Origin: Salibaculum griseiflavum
GTDB taxonomy: Bacteria > Pseudomonadota > Alphaproteobacteria > Rhodobacterales > Rhodobacteraceae
DNA length: 64,000 bases
Direction: 5' to 3'
NCBI RefSeq assembly: GCF_003129565.1
Contig: NZ_QETF01000011.1
Span: 32,006 to 96,005, forward strand
In this document: piece by piece, positions 27,749 to 36,523 of the stretch
Position numbering within the stretch: the first letter of the stretch is position 1
Layout: every line of letters begins with the position of its first letter
Notes under the pieces: generated by a model
What the model saw: the letters and a program-made list of their open reading frames with translations, nothing else
Told to the model about the DNA's origin: nothing
Databases searched by the model: none
Made by a program: the position numbers and the translations under genes

Positions 27749-28417
27749 CTACTGACTGTCTGTCTTCTTTTCCGGGGCCGGCATCGCAGCCAGCGTCACG
27801 GAACCGGACTTACCAGAGTTCGCCTTGGGTTTGTAGACTGTTGTCGCAACCTTTTGACGCGGCGCCTCGGCTTTCTTCTCGGTCTTGGTCGCTGGCGTCA
27901 CCTTGGCCGTAGACTTGGCCGGGGTGGCCGTTTTCGCGGGCTTCGCGCGCGGTGCGGCAGCGGGCTTGGACGCGGGGGCTGTCTTGGGCGCCGGTTCTTG
28001 TGCGGCGACGGGCTTGGGCGCCTTGGGCTTGCTGGCGGGCTTGGAGGCCGTGGTCTTTGGCTTGGCCGGGGCCGCCTTGGGCTTGGCCGGCGCCGCCTTG
28101 GGCTTGGCCGTGGTCGCCTTGCGGGTAACAGGCTTGGCCGGGTCGGTCGCCGATTGCCGCGCGGCGGGCTTGGGTGCCGGACGCTTGGCCTTGGGAGCCG
28201 CCTTGGCGGGTTTCGGCTTCACTTCGGTTCCGGGCATCTGCGCCGGTTCAGCCGCCGGTTCCAACGCACGGCGGCGCATGGCGACGGCGGCGGGCGCAAC
28301 GGCCCATTTCACCAAGCTGCTTTGGCTGGCGAGCATGGCGGCGGCGGGGGCTGTGGATTGCAGGCCCAGGCGCAGCATCGCACCCGGCAAAGCCACCAGG
28401 GAGTCAGAGGAGAACAT
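27749..28417 (-). CDS. Lys/Ala/Pro-rich protein of the nuo cluster
   Basis: The product has 222 residues from the preferred second ATG (28417), which has AAAGGA upstream. The N-terminal 50 residues are hydrophobic and amphipathic (LPGAMLRLGLQSTAPAAAML). The rest is low-complexity Lys/Ala/Pro sequence with tandem copies of a KPKAAPA unit, similar in composition to histone H1-like or AlgP-type tails. No fold or catalytic motif is visible. It ends 7 bp before the DUF5337 gene, so both are probably co-expressed with nuoF. DNA, RNA or granule binding is conceivable. The high GC of the repeats also makes a long antisense frame that I do not accept. Confidence 0.65.
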   Translation of the reverse strand: MFSSDSLVALPGAMLRLGLQSTAPAAAMLASQSSLVKWAVAPAAVAMRRRALEPAAEPAQMPGTEVKPKPAKAAPKAKRPAPKPAARQSATDPAKPVTRKATTAKPKAAPAKPKAAPAKPKTTASKPASKPKAPKPVAAQEPAPKTAPASKPAAAPRAKPAKTATPAKSTAKVTPATKTEKKAEAPRQKVATTVYKPKANSGKSGSVTLAAMPAPEKKTDSQ

Positions 28418-28490
28418 CGCAAACATCCTTTCAGGGCCCGTCAGGAACCCGTTTCATGATCCGCGCCGATCCTCCCCGATCGGTGCAATT

Positions 28491-28520
28491 CGGCCTGCCC
28501 ACGTCACGCCGGGCAGGCCG
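28491..28520. terminator. Hairpin between the HhH-domain gene and the KAP-rich gene
   Basis: Perfect 10-bp stem (CGGCCTGCCC / GGGCAGGCCG) with a 10-nt loop in the 148-bp gap inside the nuo cluster. There is no strong U-run, so it could be an attenuator or an mRNA-processing element. Confidence 0.45.
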
Positions 28521-28565
28521 ATTGTTGCACTGCAGCATCCGTCTTTCAATAGACCTCGTGGCTTT

Positions 28566-29234
28566 TCACTTTTTCGAGGCTTCGGCGGAGCCGCCCTTGG
28601 CCAGAGCCTTTGCCTGCTTGACCCACTCATCGCGAGAGACGCGGCCCTTGAACCCTTGAAGGTTCTCATCGACCCATTCGACCTCTTTCTTGCGCCACCC
28701 GGCGATCTGGTCGAAATGAAAGACGCCCATCGAGTTGAGCAGCTTTTCCAGCTTGGGCCCAACACCCTTGATCTGCTTGAGATCGTCGGCTGCACCGTCG
28801 CGCGGCGCGCTCAGCATTTCGGGTTTTCCATCCTTGGCAGCGGGCTTGGCGGCCGGTTTCGGCTTGTCCGCTTCCATGGGCTCGGCGGGCGCCGCAGCCT
28901 TCTGCGCCGCTGGGGCGGGTTTCGGCATCGGTTCGGGTGCCGTTTCCGGGGTCGGGTCCGGGTTCGGGGGGGCGACGGTGGCCGCCGATGGTGACGCAGC
29001 CGCGCTGGTCGTGGACGGTGCCGCGTCGGACTGAGCGCCGGGGCTTGCGGTCGCTGACGCGCCGTTGCCGCCGCGCAGAAGCAGCCACCAGACGATCACG
29101 CCCACGATGACGCCGATCAGGAACGAGAGGAAGCCCCCGAAATCAATGCCGAACCTGGCAATTGCAAAAGCCACGACGCCACACAAGATCGCGATGACGA
29201 TCGCGAAAGTCGATCCGATTGGTCTGTCGCTCAT
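28566..29234 (-). CDS. Membrane protein with the NuoE C-terminal (HhH-like) domain
   Basis: The product has 222 residues. Two membrane helices (about 9-27 and 33-53) are followed by an Ala/Pro/Ser linker and a C-terminal domain (about 148-222). That domain starts DDLKQIKGVGPKLEKLLN, a helix-hairpin-helix-like core, and continues FHFDQIAGW and RVSRDEWVKQAKAL. The same domain ends NuoE, encoded next to it, with the matching order [23 protein letters not shown] and [14 protein letters not shown]. The shared module suggests that both proteins bind a common partner or each other at the membrane. The function is unknown. Confidence 0.75.
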   Translation of the reverse strand: MSDRPIGSTFAIVIAILCGVVAFAIARFGIDFGGFLSFLIGVIVGVIVWWLLLRGGNGASATASPGAQSDAAPSTTSAAASPSAATVAPPNPDPTPETAPEPMPKPAPAAQKAAAPAEPMEADKPKPAAKPAAKDGKPEMLSAPRDGAADDLKQIKGVGPKLEKLLNSMGVFHFDQIAGWRKKEVEWVDENLQGFKGRVSRDEWVKQAKALAKGGSAEASKK

Positions 29235-29406
29235 TAGTCTACCTTTCCCTGTCGTGACTGCCCGTCAATCGGACAGCGAGCATGGGCCGCGGGCTCATGC
29301 CCCGGCCTTGGCGACAGCTTAGGCAGACACACCCCTTTTGATAAGGGACTTCATCGGTGCGGGCCGCGATGTTGGCATTCTGGCCACGCCGGGCGCGACC
29401 CCTGCC

Positions 29407-30522
29407 CTATTTTTCGGCAAGCTTGCGGGCCTGGTCGACCCAATCGTCCCGCTCGATCCGGCCCTTGAACTTCAGGCGGGTATCGACCCAGGCGATCTCT
29501 TCCGGACCCCATTTGGCGATCTGGTCAAAATGCCAGAACCCCATTTCATTCAGCACGCCTTCGAGCTTGGGCCCGACGCCAGAGATCTGCTTGAGATCAT
29601 CGGCCCCGGACTTGCGCGGTGCTTTCATGGTGCGCGGCTTTTTCTCGGCCACCGCATCCGCCTGCTGGCCCGCCGGTGCGGTCTTCGAGTGCGGCTTGGC
29701 GGGGGTCGCGGCCTCCGCTTCCTGCTTGGTTACGCCGGTCTTGTCGGCCTTGGCCTTGGCGGCAGGCTTGGGCGCGGACTTCTTCGCGGCGGTCTTGCGG
29801 CCCGCGCTGGCCCCCTTGCCCTGCCACGGCGTGAGCAGCGGGACTTCTGTCCCGTCGATCCGCTTGACCGTATCCCCCAGATCATTGGCCAACTGTACGG
29901 AGGCGTTGTATTGATAATGCCCGGACTCGAAATCCTTGAGCGACGTCAGCCCCTTGAGCGGCTCCGCCCCGAAGCGGCCGTTCTGCGGGCCGGGCGTGGG
30001 AACCTTGCCCGCGGCGAGATCGTCGATGATCTCGGCCAGTCGTTCGGCCGTCAGGTCTTCGTAGTAATCCTTGCCGATCTGGGCCATCGGCGCATTGGCA
30101 CAAGAGCCAAGGCATTCGACTTCTTCCCAGGAAAACTTTCCATCGGCGGACAGCGCATGGGCCTTGTCGGCGATCTTCTCACGGCAAACGCCGACCAGGT
30201 CCTCGGCGCCACAGATCATGCAGGACGTGGTGCCGCAGATCTGGATATGGGCCACGCTGCCGACCGGCTGCAGCTGGAACATGAAATAGAACGACGCGAC
30301 TTCGAGCGCCCGGATATGGGCCAGGTCCAGCATGTCGGCCACATATTCGATGGCCGGGCGGGACAGCCAGCCCTCTTGTTCCTGGGCACGCCACAACAGC
30401 GGAATGATCGCGCTGGCCTGGCGGCCTTCGGGATACTTGGTGATCTGGGCCTCGGCCCATTTCTGGTTGTCAGGCGTGAAAGCAAAGCTTTCGGGCTGGT
30501 CAGGATGAAGGCGGCGGAGCAT
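29407..30522 (-). CDS. nuoE: NADH-quinone oxidoreductase subunit E with C-terminal extension
   Basis: The product has 371 residues. The thioredoxin-like ferredoxin domain (about 1-180) binds cluster N1a through Cys96, Cys101, Cys137 and Cys141 (CGTTSC, then CLGSC). A Lys/Ala-rich linker (about 235-300) leads to an extra domain at about 305-371 with [14 protein letters not shown] and WHFDQIAKW, not found in E. coli NuoE (about 166 residues). The same extra domain is present in the neighbouring membrane protein at 28566-29234. NuoE and NuoF form the NADH-oxidising module. Its start lies 33 bp downstream of a small exported protein gene. Confidence 0.95.
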   Translation of the reverse strand: MLRRLHPDQPESFAFTPDNQKWAEAQITKYPEGRQASAIIPLLWRAQEQEGWLSRPAIEYVADMLDLAHIRALEVASFYFMFQLQPVGSVAHIQICGTTSCMICGAEDLVGVCREKIADKAHALSADGKFSWEEVECLGSCANAPMAQIGKDYYEDLTAERLAEIIDDLAAGKVPTPGPQNGRFGAEPLKGLTSLKDFESGHYQYNASVQLANDLGDTVKRIDGTEVPLLTPWQGKGASAGRKTAAKKSAPKPAAKAKADKTGVTKQEAEAATPAKPHSKTAPAGQQADAVAEKKPRTMKAPRKSGADDLKQISGVGPKLEGVLNEMGFWHFDQIAKWGPEEIAWVDTRLKFKGRIERDDWVDQARKLAEK

Positions 30523-30555
30523 TTGTACTTCGTCTTTCGTCGCTGGGCCGCCCGG

Positions 30556-30825
30556 TCAGGGGCAGGCCTCGTTCGTCAATTTTGCGGAACTGTCCTGTTG
30601 GAGCGTCAACGCGCCGGAGGCATAGAGCTGCGCGATCACCGCATTCACCTGTTCCGGAGCGAGGCCCGAGGCGGCCATGATCTCATCGCCGTTTTCAACG
30701 GTGACAACACAACCCGCCTCTTCGATGGCCCGGGTCATCGCCGCCACGGCTTCGGGGTCGGCCTCTTGCTGGGCAAGGGCCGGCATGGCGCACAAAAGGC
30801 CAACCGCAGTGGCGGCACGGATCAT
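30556..30825 (-). CDS. Small exported protein between nuoD and nuoE
   Basis: The product has 89 residues with a signal peptide ([18 protein letters not shown], cleavage after ALA). A mature helical domain of about 70 residues ([20 protein letters not shown], then [17 protein letters not shown]) contains two Cys (in AGCVV and EACP) that could form a disulfide. The ATG overlaps the nuoD stop (ATGA), and the gene ends just before nuoE. I do not recognise a named family. The position makes it a nuo-operon accessory gene. Confidence 0.7.
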   Translation of the reverse strand: MIRAATAVGLLCAMPALAQQEADPEAVAAMTRAIEEAGCVVTVENGDEIMAASGLAPEQVNAVIAQLYASGALTLQQDSSAKLTNEACP

Positions 30826-32045
30826 CTGTCGATCTCCCCGAACACCACGTCGAGAGAGCCGAGGATCGCGGATACGTCGGCCAGCTGGTAGCCACGGCCG
30901 ATGTGATCCATCGACTGCAGATGCGGATAGCCGGGCGCGCGGATCTTGGCGCGATAGGGTTTGTTGGTCCCGTCCGAGACAAGGTAGACACCGAACTCGC
31001 CCTTGGGCGCTTCGACCGCGGCATAGACATGGCCCTCGGGCACCTTGAAGCCCTCGGTATAGAGCTTGAAGTGATGGATCAGAGCTTCCATCGAGGTCTT
31101 CATGTCAGACCGGGTCGGCGGGGTCAGCTTGCCACGCGCCAGCACATCGCCCTGGTTTTCCGGCTCACGCAGCTTGGCACAGGCCTGACGCATGATATGG
31201 GCCGACTGGCGCATCTCTTCCATGCGGCACAGGTAACGGTCATAGCAGTCGCCGTTCTTGCCCACGGGGATCTGGAAGTCGAACTCGTCGTAGCATTCGT
31301 AGGGCTGGGCGCGGCGCAGATCCCAGGCGAGGCCCGATCCACGCACCATGACACCGGAATAGGCCCAGTCGAGGATGTCTTCCTCGGTGATGATGCCGAT
31401 ATCCACGTTGCGCTGCTTGAAAATGCGGTTTTCCGTCAGCAGCTCGTCGATATCGTCCAGCACCTTCGGAAATTTCTCGGCCCATGCGTCGATGTCGTCG
31501 ATCAGCTCGGGCGGCAGGTCCTGATGCACGCCACCGGGGCGGAAATAGGCCGCGTGCAGACGTGCACCACAGGCCCGTTCGTAGAAGATCATCAGGTCTT
31601 CGCGGGCCTCGAAGCCCCAAAGCGGCGGGGTCAGCGCGCCGACGTCGAGCGCCTGCGTGGTCACGTTCAGCAGGTGGTTCAGGATGCGGCCGATCTCACA
31701 GTAAAGCACACGGATCAGGCTGGCACGGCGCGGCACCTCGACCCCGGTCAGCTTCTCGATGGCCAGGCACCAGGCATGTTCCTGGTTCATCGTGCCGACA
31801 TAGTCCAGCCGGTCGAAATAGGGCAGGTTCTGCAGGTAGGTCCGGCTTTCCATAAGCTTTTCGGTGCCACGGTGCAGCAGGCCGATATGCGGGTCTACCC
31901 GTTCGACGATCTCGCCATCCAGTTCCAGCACCATGCGCAGCACGCCGTGCGCCGCCGGGTGCTGAGGCCCGAAGTTGATGTTGAAGTTGCGGATCTTCTG
32001 TTCGCCGGTCTGGGCGTCTTCGAAGCCTTTGGTGCCGTCCATCAT
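30822..32045 (-). CDS. nuoD: NADH-quinone oxidoreductase subunit D
   Basis: The product has 407 residues. The 49-kDa-type subunit lines the quinone pocket with NuoB. Conserved [12 protein letters not shown] (about 26-37), [19 protein letters not shown] and the C-terminal DVVFGEIDR are all present. The start overlaps nuoC (ATGA at the nuoC stop); an adjacent second ATG is possible. NuoC and NuoD are separate here, not fused as in E. coli. Confidence 0.97.
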   Translation of the reverse strand: MMDGTKGFEDAQTGEQKIRNFNINFGPQHPAAHGVLRMVLELDGEIVERVDPHIGLLHRGTEKLMESRTYLQNLPYFDRLDYVGTMNQEHAWCLAIEKLTGVEVPRRASLIRVLYCEIGRILNHLLNVTTQALDVGALTPPLWGFEAREDLMIFYERACGARLHAAYFRPGGVHQDLPPELIDDIDAWAEKFPKVLDDIDELLTENRIFKQRNVDIGIITEEDILDWAYSGVMVRGSGLAWDLRRAQPYECYDEFDFQIPVGKNGDCYDRYLCRMEEMRQSAHIMRQACAKLREPENQGDVLARGKLTPPTRSDMKTSMEALIHHFKLYTEGFKVPEGHVYAAVEAPKGEFGVYLVSDGTNKPYRAKIRAPGYPHLQSMDHIGRGYQLADVSAILGSLDVVFGEIDR

Positions 32046-32653
32046 TTCGCGGCCTCCTCGGATTTTTCATCGCCCGGCAGGATGTAATCGGCCCCTTCCC
32101 AGGGGCTCATGAAATCGAATTGGCGGTATTCCTGCACCAGCTTCACCGGCTCGTAGACCACGCGCTTTTCGACCTCGTCATACCGCACCTCGGTATAGCC
32201 GGTCGTCGGGAAATCCTTGCGCAGGGGATGCCCGCGGAAGCCGTAATCGGTCAGGATGCGGCGCAGGTCCGGGTGGCCGGAAAACAGGATGCCGAACATG
32301 TCGAAGATCTCGCGCTCGAACCAGTTGGCCGCCGGGTAGACCTCGGTGATCGAGGCCACCATCTCGTCCTCGTGCACCGCCATGCGCAGCCGGATGCGCT
32401 GGTTCTGATACATGGACAGGAAGTGATAGATCACATCAAACCGTTTGGCCCGGCCGGGATAATCGACGGCGGTGATGTCCACCAGCGTCGAAAACTTGCA
32501 GGTCGCGTCGGTCTTGAGGAACTCGACAAAGCCCTTGAGGCTGGCCGGGGCCACGTCCACGGTCAGCTCGTCCAGGGTGATTTCCCATCCCAGCACGCTG
32601 TCGCCACGCTTCAGCTCCAGGTGGGTACCAAGGTCTTTGAGGGCTTCGGTCAT
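32042..32653 (-). CDS. nuoC: NADH-quinone oxidoreductase subunit C
   Basis: The product has 203 residues. The 30-kDa subunit signature is present: ERE(I)[33 protein letters not shown], followed by the acidic/basic C-terminus. It scaffolds the peripheral arm next to NuoD. It lies 11 bp after nuoB and has a four-base overlap with nuoD. Confidence 0.97.
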   Translation of the reverse strand: MTEALKDLGTHLELKRGDSVLGWEITLDELTVDVAPASLKGFVEFLKTDATCKFSTLVDITAVDYPGRAKRFDVIYHFLSMYQNQRIRLRMAVHEDEMVASITEVYPAANWFEREIFDMFGILFSGHPDLRRILTDYGFRGHPLRKDFPTTGYTEVRYDEVEKRVVYEPVKLVQEYRQFDFMSPWEGADYILPGDEKSEEAAK

Positions 32654-32664
32654 GAATTGCGCCT

Positions 32665-33189
32665 TTAGCGGGTAATGGTGCCGGTGCGGCGGATTTTGCG
32701 GGCCAGCTGCAGGATGCCGTAAAGCAGGGCCTCTGCGGTGGGCGGGCAGCCGGGAACATAGATGTCAACGGGAACGATCCGGTCGCAGCCGCGCACGACG
32801 GAATAGCTGTAGTGATAATAGCCGCCGCCATTCGCGCAGGACCCCATCGAGATCACGTAGCGCGGCTCGGGCATCTGGTCATAGACCTTGCGCAGCGCCG
32901 GGGCCATCTTGTTGGTCAGGGTGCCGGCCACGATCATCACGTCGGACTGGCGCGGGCTGGCGCGCGGGGCAATGCCGAACCGTTCGGCGTCGTAGCGCGG
33001 CATGGAGGTGTGCATCATCTCGACCGCGCAACAGGCCAGCCCGAAGGTCATCCAGTGCAGCGACCCGGTGCGCGCCCAGTTGATCAAATCCTCGGACGAG
33101 GTGACGAGAAAGCCCTTGTCCTGCAACTCGCGGTTCAGGTCTTGCGTGGCGACATCCTTATCGAAGCCCGCGGTATTGGATCCGGTCAT
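32665..33189 (-). CDS. nuoB: NADH-quinone oxidoreductase subunit B
   Basis: The product has 174 residues. Ligands of [4Fe-4S] cluster N2 are visible: the tandem Cys in [10 protein letters not shown], then [20 protein letters not shown] and YVPGCPP. N2 donates electrons to the quinone. I chose the ATG at 33189, which overlaps the nuoA stop as TGATG and gives the usual MTGSNTAG start. An ATG at 33198 is also possible. Confidence 0.96.
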   Translation of the reverse strand: MTGSNTAGFDKDVATQDLNRELQDKGFLVTSSEDLINWARTGSLHWMTFGLACCAVEMMHTSMPRYDAERFGIAPRASPRQSDVMIVAGTLTNKMAPALRKVYDQMPEPRYVISMGSCANGGGYYHYSYSVVRGCDRIVPVDIYVPGCPPTAEALLYGILQLARKIRRTGTITR

Positions 33190-33554
33190 CACTCCCATTC
33201 GAGCGCCCCTTTCTTCCATTCATAGGCAAATCCCACGGTCAGAACCGCGAGGAACACCATCATCGACCAGAACCCGACCATGCTTATGTCCTGGAACGCC
33301 ACGGCCCAGGGGAACAGGAAGGCCACCTCGAGGTCGAAAATGATGAACAGGATCGAAACAAGGTAGAAACGAACGTCGAATTTCATGCGCGCGTCGTCGA
33401 AGGCGTTGAACCCGCATTCATAGGCGCTGACCTTTTCGGGGTCCGGGTTGCGCACGGCCAGGACCACGGCGGCCAGGACCAGAACAAGGCCGATGCCGAT
33501 CGCCAGGCCCAGGAAAATGATGATGGGCAGGTATTCCCTGAGAAACTCTTCCAC
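33189..33554 (-). CDS. nuoA: NADH-quinone oxidoreductase subunit A
   Basis: The product has 121 residues and three membrane helices. The conserved [41 protein letters not shown] stretch is present, with the Cys of the loop near the quinone site. It is the first gene of the operon. The GTG start follows AAGGGAG by 7 bp. Confidence 0.96.
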   Translation of the reverse strand: MEEFLREYLPIIIFLGLAIGIGLVLVLAAVVLAVRNPDPEKVSAYECGFNAFDDARMKFDVRFYLVSILFIIFDLEVAFLFPWAVAFQDISMVGFWSMMVFLAVLTVGFAYEWKKGALEWE

Positions 33555-33618
33555 GTGGCGGCTCCCTTAGGCGTGGGCGGAATGGCTCGTAAGGGCCAGC
33601 CCGCTGCAATTGCCCCCT

Positions 33619-33647
33619 CATGTATCCCCGTGGTCCAGAGGGGTCAA
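33619..33647 (-). promoter_or_regulatory. Candidate nuo operon promoter
   Basis: On the minus strand, -35 TTGACC (33647-33642) and -10 TACATG (33624-33619) with a 17-bp spacer lie about 65 bp before nuoA. No other good promoter is seen in the 161-bp gap. Confidence 0.45.
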
Positions 33648-33715
33648 CGCCATCGCAGGTGAAAGTTTGTGCGATGGACGCGTGATCCCCTCGGCTTGGC
33701 GCCGGTCGGACCGCC

Positions 33716-34162
33716 CTAGCCGGGCCCGGCCTCCTGGGCGCCGAGCAGCATCGACGCGCCCACGGCTTTCAGCAACTTGCGCCAGGCCAGTTCGATGCGC
33801 GGCTCCCAACCCGCACCGAGGGACCGGGCCAGCGCGGCAACAAGGGCGTCAGCCACGGCGTCATAATGCGCGGTTTCGACACCCTTTTCCTGGTGCAGCG
33901 CCCCCAACGTCACAAGGTCTCGATGCAGCGTTTCACGCTGCTCCAGCTGCGCCACTGCAAAGCTGAGCGTATGGGCGAGCTTGGCGACCTGTGGGCCCAG
34001 GTCATCGGCAAACAGGGCCCGCAGTTCGGCATTCTTCCGGAAAAGGATCTCGTAGAAATCGGCTGCCAAAGGGACGAGATCCATCGAGACATGTTCGAAA
34101 CTGTCCCTGACAAGGCGGACATCGGAATCGGAGAGCGCGAGGACTGGCTGGTCACGAGTCAT
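33716..34162 (-). CDS. Single-domain globin
   Basis: The product has 148 residues. The globin pattern is visible: LSDSDVRLVRDSFEHV at the A helix, the FY near residue 36-37 in the B helix, ELRALFADDL for the CD region, and the likely proximal His90 in LGALHQEKGV (F helix), followed by an aromatic Tyr100 and a Trp in the H-helix region (GAGWEPRIELAWRKLL). It resembles the flavohaemoglobin/Vgb-type family without a reductase domain. It may bind O2 or NO. It stands alone between the nuo promoter region and the leucine operon. A GTG at 34192 could add ten residues. Confidence 0.82.
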   Translation of the reverse strand: MTRDQPVLALSDSDVRLVRDSFEHVSMDLVPLAADFYEILFRKNAELRALFADDLGPQVAKLAHTLSFAVAQLEQRETLHRDLVTLGALHQEKGVETAHYDAVADALVAALARSLGAGWEPRIELAWRKLLKAVGASMLLGAQEAGPG

Positions 34163-34204
34163 TGCGGCAGGATCGGGCGAAATCCTTGCCACCCGCTTAA
34201 CCTC

Positions 34205-34996
34205 TCACGGCTTGGCCCAGGCCGCCGGCCTTTTCTCGAAGAAGGCCGCTATGCCCTCTGACACTTCACCGCTTTCCCAGCGCCCAACCAACGCATCGAT
34301 CGAGGCCTCTATCGCCGCCGCGTCGGGGGCGCTGCCAAGCCCCAGTGCCAGTGCCTTGGCATCGGCCACAGCGCCCGGAGCGCAGGACAGGTAGGGCGCC
34401 ACTTCGTCTTCCACAGCCGCATCCAGGGCCGCGTCATCGACGACGCGCGACACGATTCCCAGGCGTTCGGCCTCGACCGCGCCGAACAGGCGCGAGGACA
34501 TGAAGACCTGCCGGGCCCGCCCCTCGCCCATGCGGGCAATAACGTAGGGGCCGATCGTGGCGGGGGTCAGACCCAGCCGCGTTTCCGTCAACCCGAACCG
34601 TGCCCCGTCGACCGCCACGACCGTGTCACAGACGCAAGCCATGCCGACACCGCCGCCGAAGGCATTTCCGTGGACCCGTCCGATCAGCGGCTTCGGCAAG
34701 CTGTTGAGCGCGCCCAGCATGCCGGCCAGCTTGCGCGCCGCCGTGGCGCGGGCGGCGGCGTCCGCCTCGACCTGTTGCTTCATCCACCCCAGGTCACCCC
34801 CCGCGCAGAAGGTTCTGCCCCGCGCGGCCAGCACAACCACGCGCACCGTCTCATCATTGCCCAGCGCTTCGGCGGCCAACGTGATCTCGTCGATCATCTG
34901 CGCGGACAGGGCATTGTGTTTCTCGGGCCGGTCCAGCCAGAGCGTCGCGACCCCGCGCGGGTCAGTCTCGATGACAAGGGTTTCGTAATCGCTCAT
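34205..34996 (-). CDS. Enoyl-CoA hydratase, probable methylglutaconyl-CoA hydratase
   Basis: The product has 263 residues of the crotonase fold. The oxyanion-hole segments AARGRTFCAGGDLGWM (about 58-73) and GRVHGNAFGGGVGMACVCDTVVA (about 105-127) are present, and a C-terminal helical cap. Its place at the end of a liu-type operon makes methylglutaconyl-CoA hydratase (leucine degradation, before HMG-CoA lyase) the most likely role. The family alone cannot prove the substrate. The start overlaps the HMG-CoA lyase stop by four bases. Confidence 0.88.
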   Translation of the reverse strand: MSDYETLVIETDPRGVATLWLDRPEKHNALSAQMIDEITLAAEALGNDETVRVVVLAARGRTFCAGGDLGWMKQQVEADAAARATAARKLAGMLGALNSLPKPLIGRVHGNAFGGGVGMACVCDTVVAVDGARFGLTETRLGLTPATIGPYVIARMGEGRARQVFMSSRLFGAVEAERLGIVSRVVDDAALDAAVEDEVAPYLSCAPGAVADAKALALGLGSAPDAAAIEASIDALVGRWESGEVSEGIAAFFEKRPAAWAKP

Positions 34997-35850
34997 ACCG
35001 CCCCTTCCATTTTTCGCGCGAATGCCGCGGCCTTGTCCAGGGCCACCGGATCCAGACCTGTCTCATACCCGAGGGCCGTCAGCCGGGCCTGCACCGACCC
35101 GGTCGCCACATTGCCCGATGCGCCGGGCGCATAGGGGCACCCGCCGAGGCCCGCTATGGCGGCGTCGAACACCCGCAGGCCGCGGTCCAGGGCTGCTTCG
35201 ATATTGTCCAGCGCGTGACCGCCGGTGTCGTGAAAATGGCCCGCCAGAATCTCGGCGGGGGCCTCCTGGAGAACGGTGTCGAGCATGGCGTCGATCCGAT
35301 CCGGCGTGCCCTGCCCGATCGTGTCGCCCAGGGAAATCTCGTAGCAGCCCATGGCGCGCAGCGCGGCCACGACACGGGCCACCTGGCCCGGTGCCACGGG
35401 TCCGTCATAGGGGCAGTCCGTCACGCAGGACACGTAGCCGCGCACCGGCAGGCCCGCGTCTTGCGCGGCGCGGACCACGGGGGCGAAGCGGTCCAGGCTT
35501 TCGGCGATGCTGGCATTGATATTGGCCCTGGAAAACCCCTCCGAGGCCGAGCCGAACACCGCCACCTCGTCCGCCCCGGCGGCCAGCGCATCCTCCAGCC
35601 CGCGCATGTTGGGGGTCAGCGCGGCATAGCGCACGCCGGGCGCACGGGTGATCCCGGCCAGAACCCCGGCGCTGTCGGCCATCTGCGGCACCCATTTCGG
35701 GCTGACGAAACTGGCGCATTCGATGCGCCGAAACCCGCAGGCCGATAACAGGTCGACCAGTGCGATCTTTTCTGCCAACGAGACATGGCGCGGATCGTTC
35801 TGCAGCCCGTCACGTGGACCGACCTCGAAAATCTCGACGCGCTCAGCCAC
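34993..35850 (-). CDS. mvaB: Hydroxymethylglutaryl-CoA lyase
   Basis: The product has 285 residues of the TIM-barrel HMGL family: FEVGPRDGLQND at the start, the metal-site HFHDTGGHALDN (about 205-216) and the catalytic loop GLGGCPYAPGASGN (about 236-249). It splits HMG-CoA into acetyl-CoA and acetoacetate, the last step of leucine breakdown. The GTG start at 35850 has a GGAGG site 6 bp upstream. It overlaps the end of the upstream GST gene by 8 bp, which is tight coupling. Confidence 0.94.
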   Translation of the reverse strand: MAERVEIFEVGPRDGLQNDPRHVSLAEKIALVDLLSACGFRRIECASFVSPKWVPQMADSAGVLAGITRAPGVRYAALTPNMRGLEDALAAGADEVAVFGSASEGFSRANINASIAESLDRFAPVVRAAQDAGLPVRGYVSCVTDCPYDGPVAPGQVARVVAALRAMGCYEISLGDTIGQGTPDRIDAMLDTVLQEAPAEILAGHFHDTGGHALDNIEAALDRGLRVFDAAIAGLGGCPYAPGASGNVATGSVQARLTALGYETGLDPVALDKAAAFARKMEGAV

Positions 35851-36523
35851 GCGGGTCCTCCCACGGCGGATAAAAATCACGGGCATAGAGCCGGTTGCCC
35901 TCATCCTCGGGCGGTAAGGATTTCTTGAACTCCTCGCGTTCCGTGATCCGCTGATACCACTTGGTCAGTTCGGGGTAGCCATCCAGTTTCACGAAGTGCT
36001 GCCCCATGTAGACGGCCTGCCCCACGCCGATATCGGCCGCCGAAAAACCCGACGTCAGGATGTAGTCGCGGTTCTCCACAGGGGTCGAGAGCCGCCCCTC
36101 GATCACCTCGTAGCACTTGGCCAGGCGCCGCGCTTCCAGCTTCATCACCGTGGGCGAGCGCATGCTGTCCTCGAAAATCGCGATGTGCTGCTGTGTCAAG
36201 GCGGCAGTATGCTGGGTGATCGTTTCCGCGAAGTGGATCCAGACCAGCCAGTCCATCCGGTCCAGGTCGCCGGGCGGGCGTCCCAGCCCGGCATCGGGGA
36301 AGGCCTCGCACAGGTATTCCGCGATGGCGCCGGTCTCGGTCATCACCTCGCCCTCGATCTCCAGCGCGGGCACGCGACCCAGCGGGTTGAGCGTGCGGTA
36401 AGCATCCGTGCGCAGCGTGTCGTCAAAAGGATAAAGCACCAGATCGAAGTCGACCTCCAGCTCGTACAGCAGCCAGAGCGTGCGCATCGAGCGGGTCTGG
36501 TGACAGTGATGCAGGCGGATCAT
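35843..36523 (-). CDS. Glutathione S-transferase family protein
   Basis: The product has 226 residues. The N-terminal thioredoxin-like domain (MIRLHHCHQTRSMRTLWLLYEL, with the ESGAI-like TETGAIAEYL at about 67-76 and the cis-Pro in GRVPALE) is followed by an all-helical C-terminal domain with the N-capping box-like FSAADIGVGQAV. Its role in the leucine operon is unclear: it may detoxify reactive acyl-CoA products or act as an isomerase. The start overlaps the carboxylase alpha stop (ATGA). Confidence 0.87.
   Translation of the reverse strand: MIRLHHCHQTRSMRTLWLLYELEVDFDLVLYPFDDTLRTDAYRTLNPLGRVPALEIEGEVMTETGAIAEYLCEAFPDAGLGRPPGDLDRMDWLVWIHFAETITQHTAALTQQHIAIFEDSMRSPTVMKLEARRLAKCYEVIEGRLSTPVENRDYILTSGFSAADIGVGQAVYMGQHFVKLDGYPELTKWYQRITEREEFKKSLPPEDEGNRLYARDFYPPWEDPRG

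Noticed and set aside
28000..28150. Possible CRISPR or tandem DNA repeat in the KAP-rich gene
   Set aside because: The repeats are short, in frame and uneven, which fits a low-complexity protein rather than spacers and direct repeats.
27885..28994. Gly/Leu/Arg-rich plus-strand frame opposite the KAP-rich and HhH-domain genes
   Set aside because: The Gly/Leu repeats are the complement of Lys/Ala/Pro codons; the minus-strand genes have ribosome sites and operon spacing.
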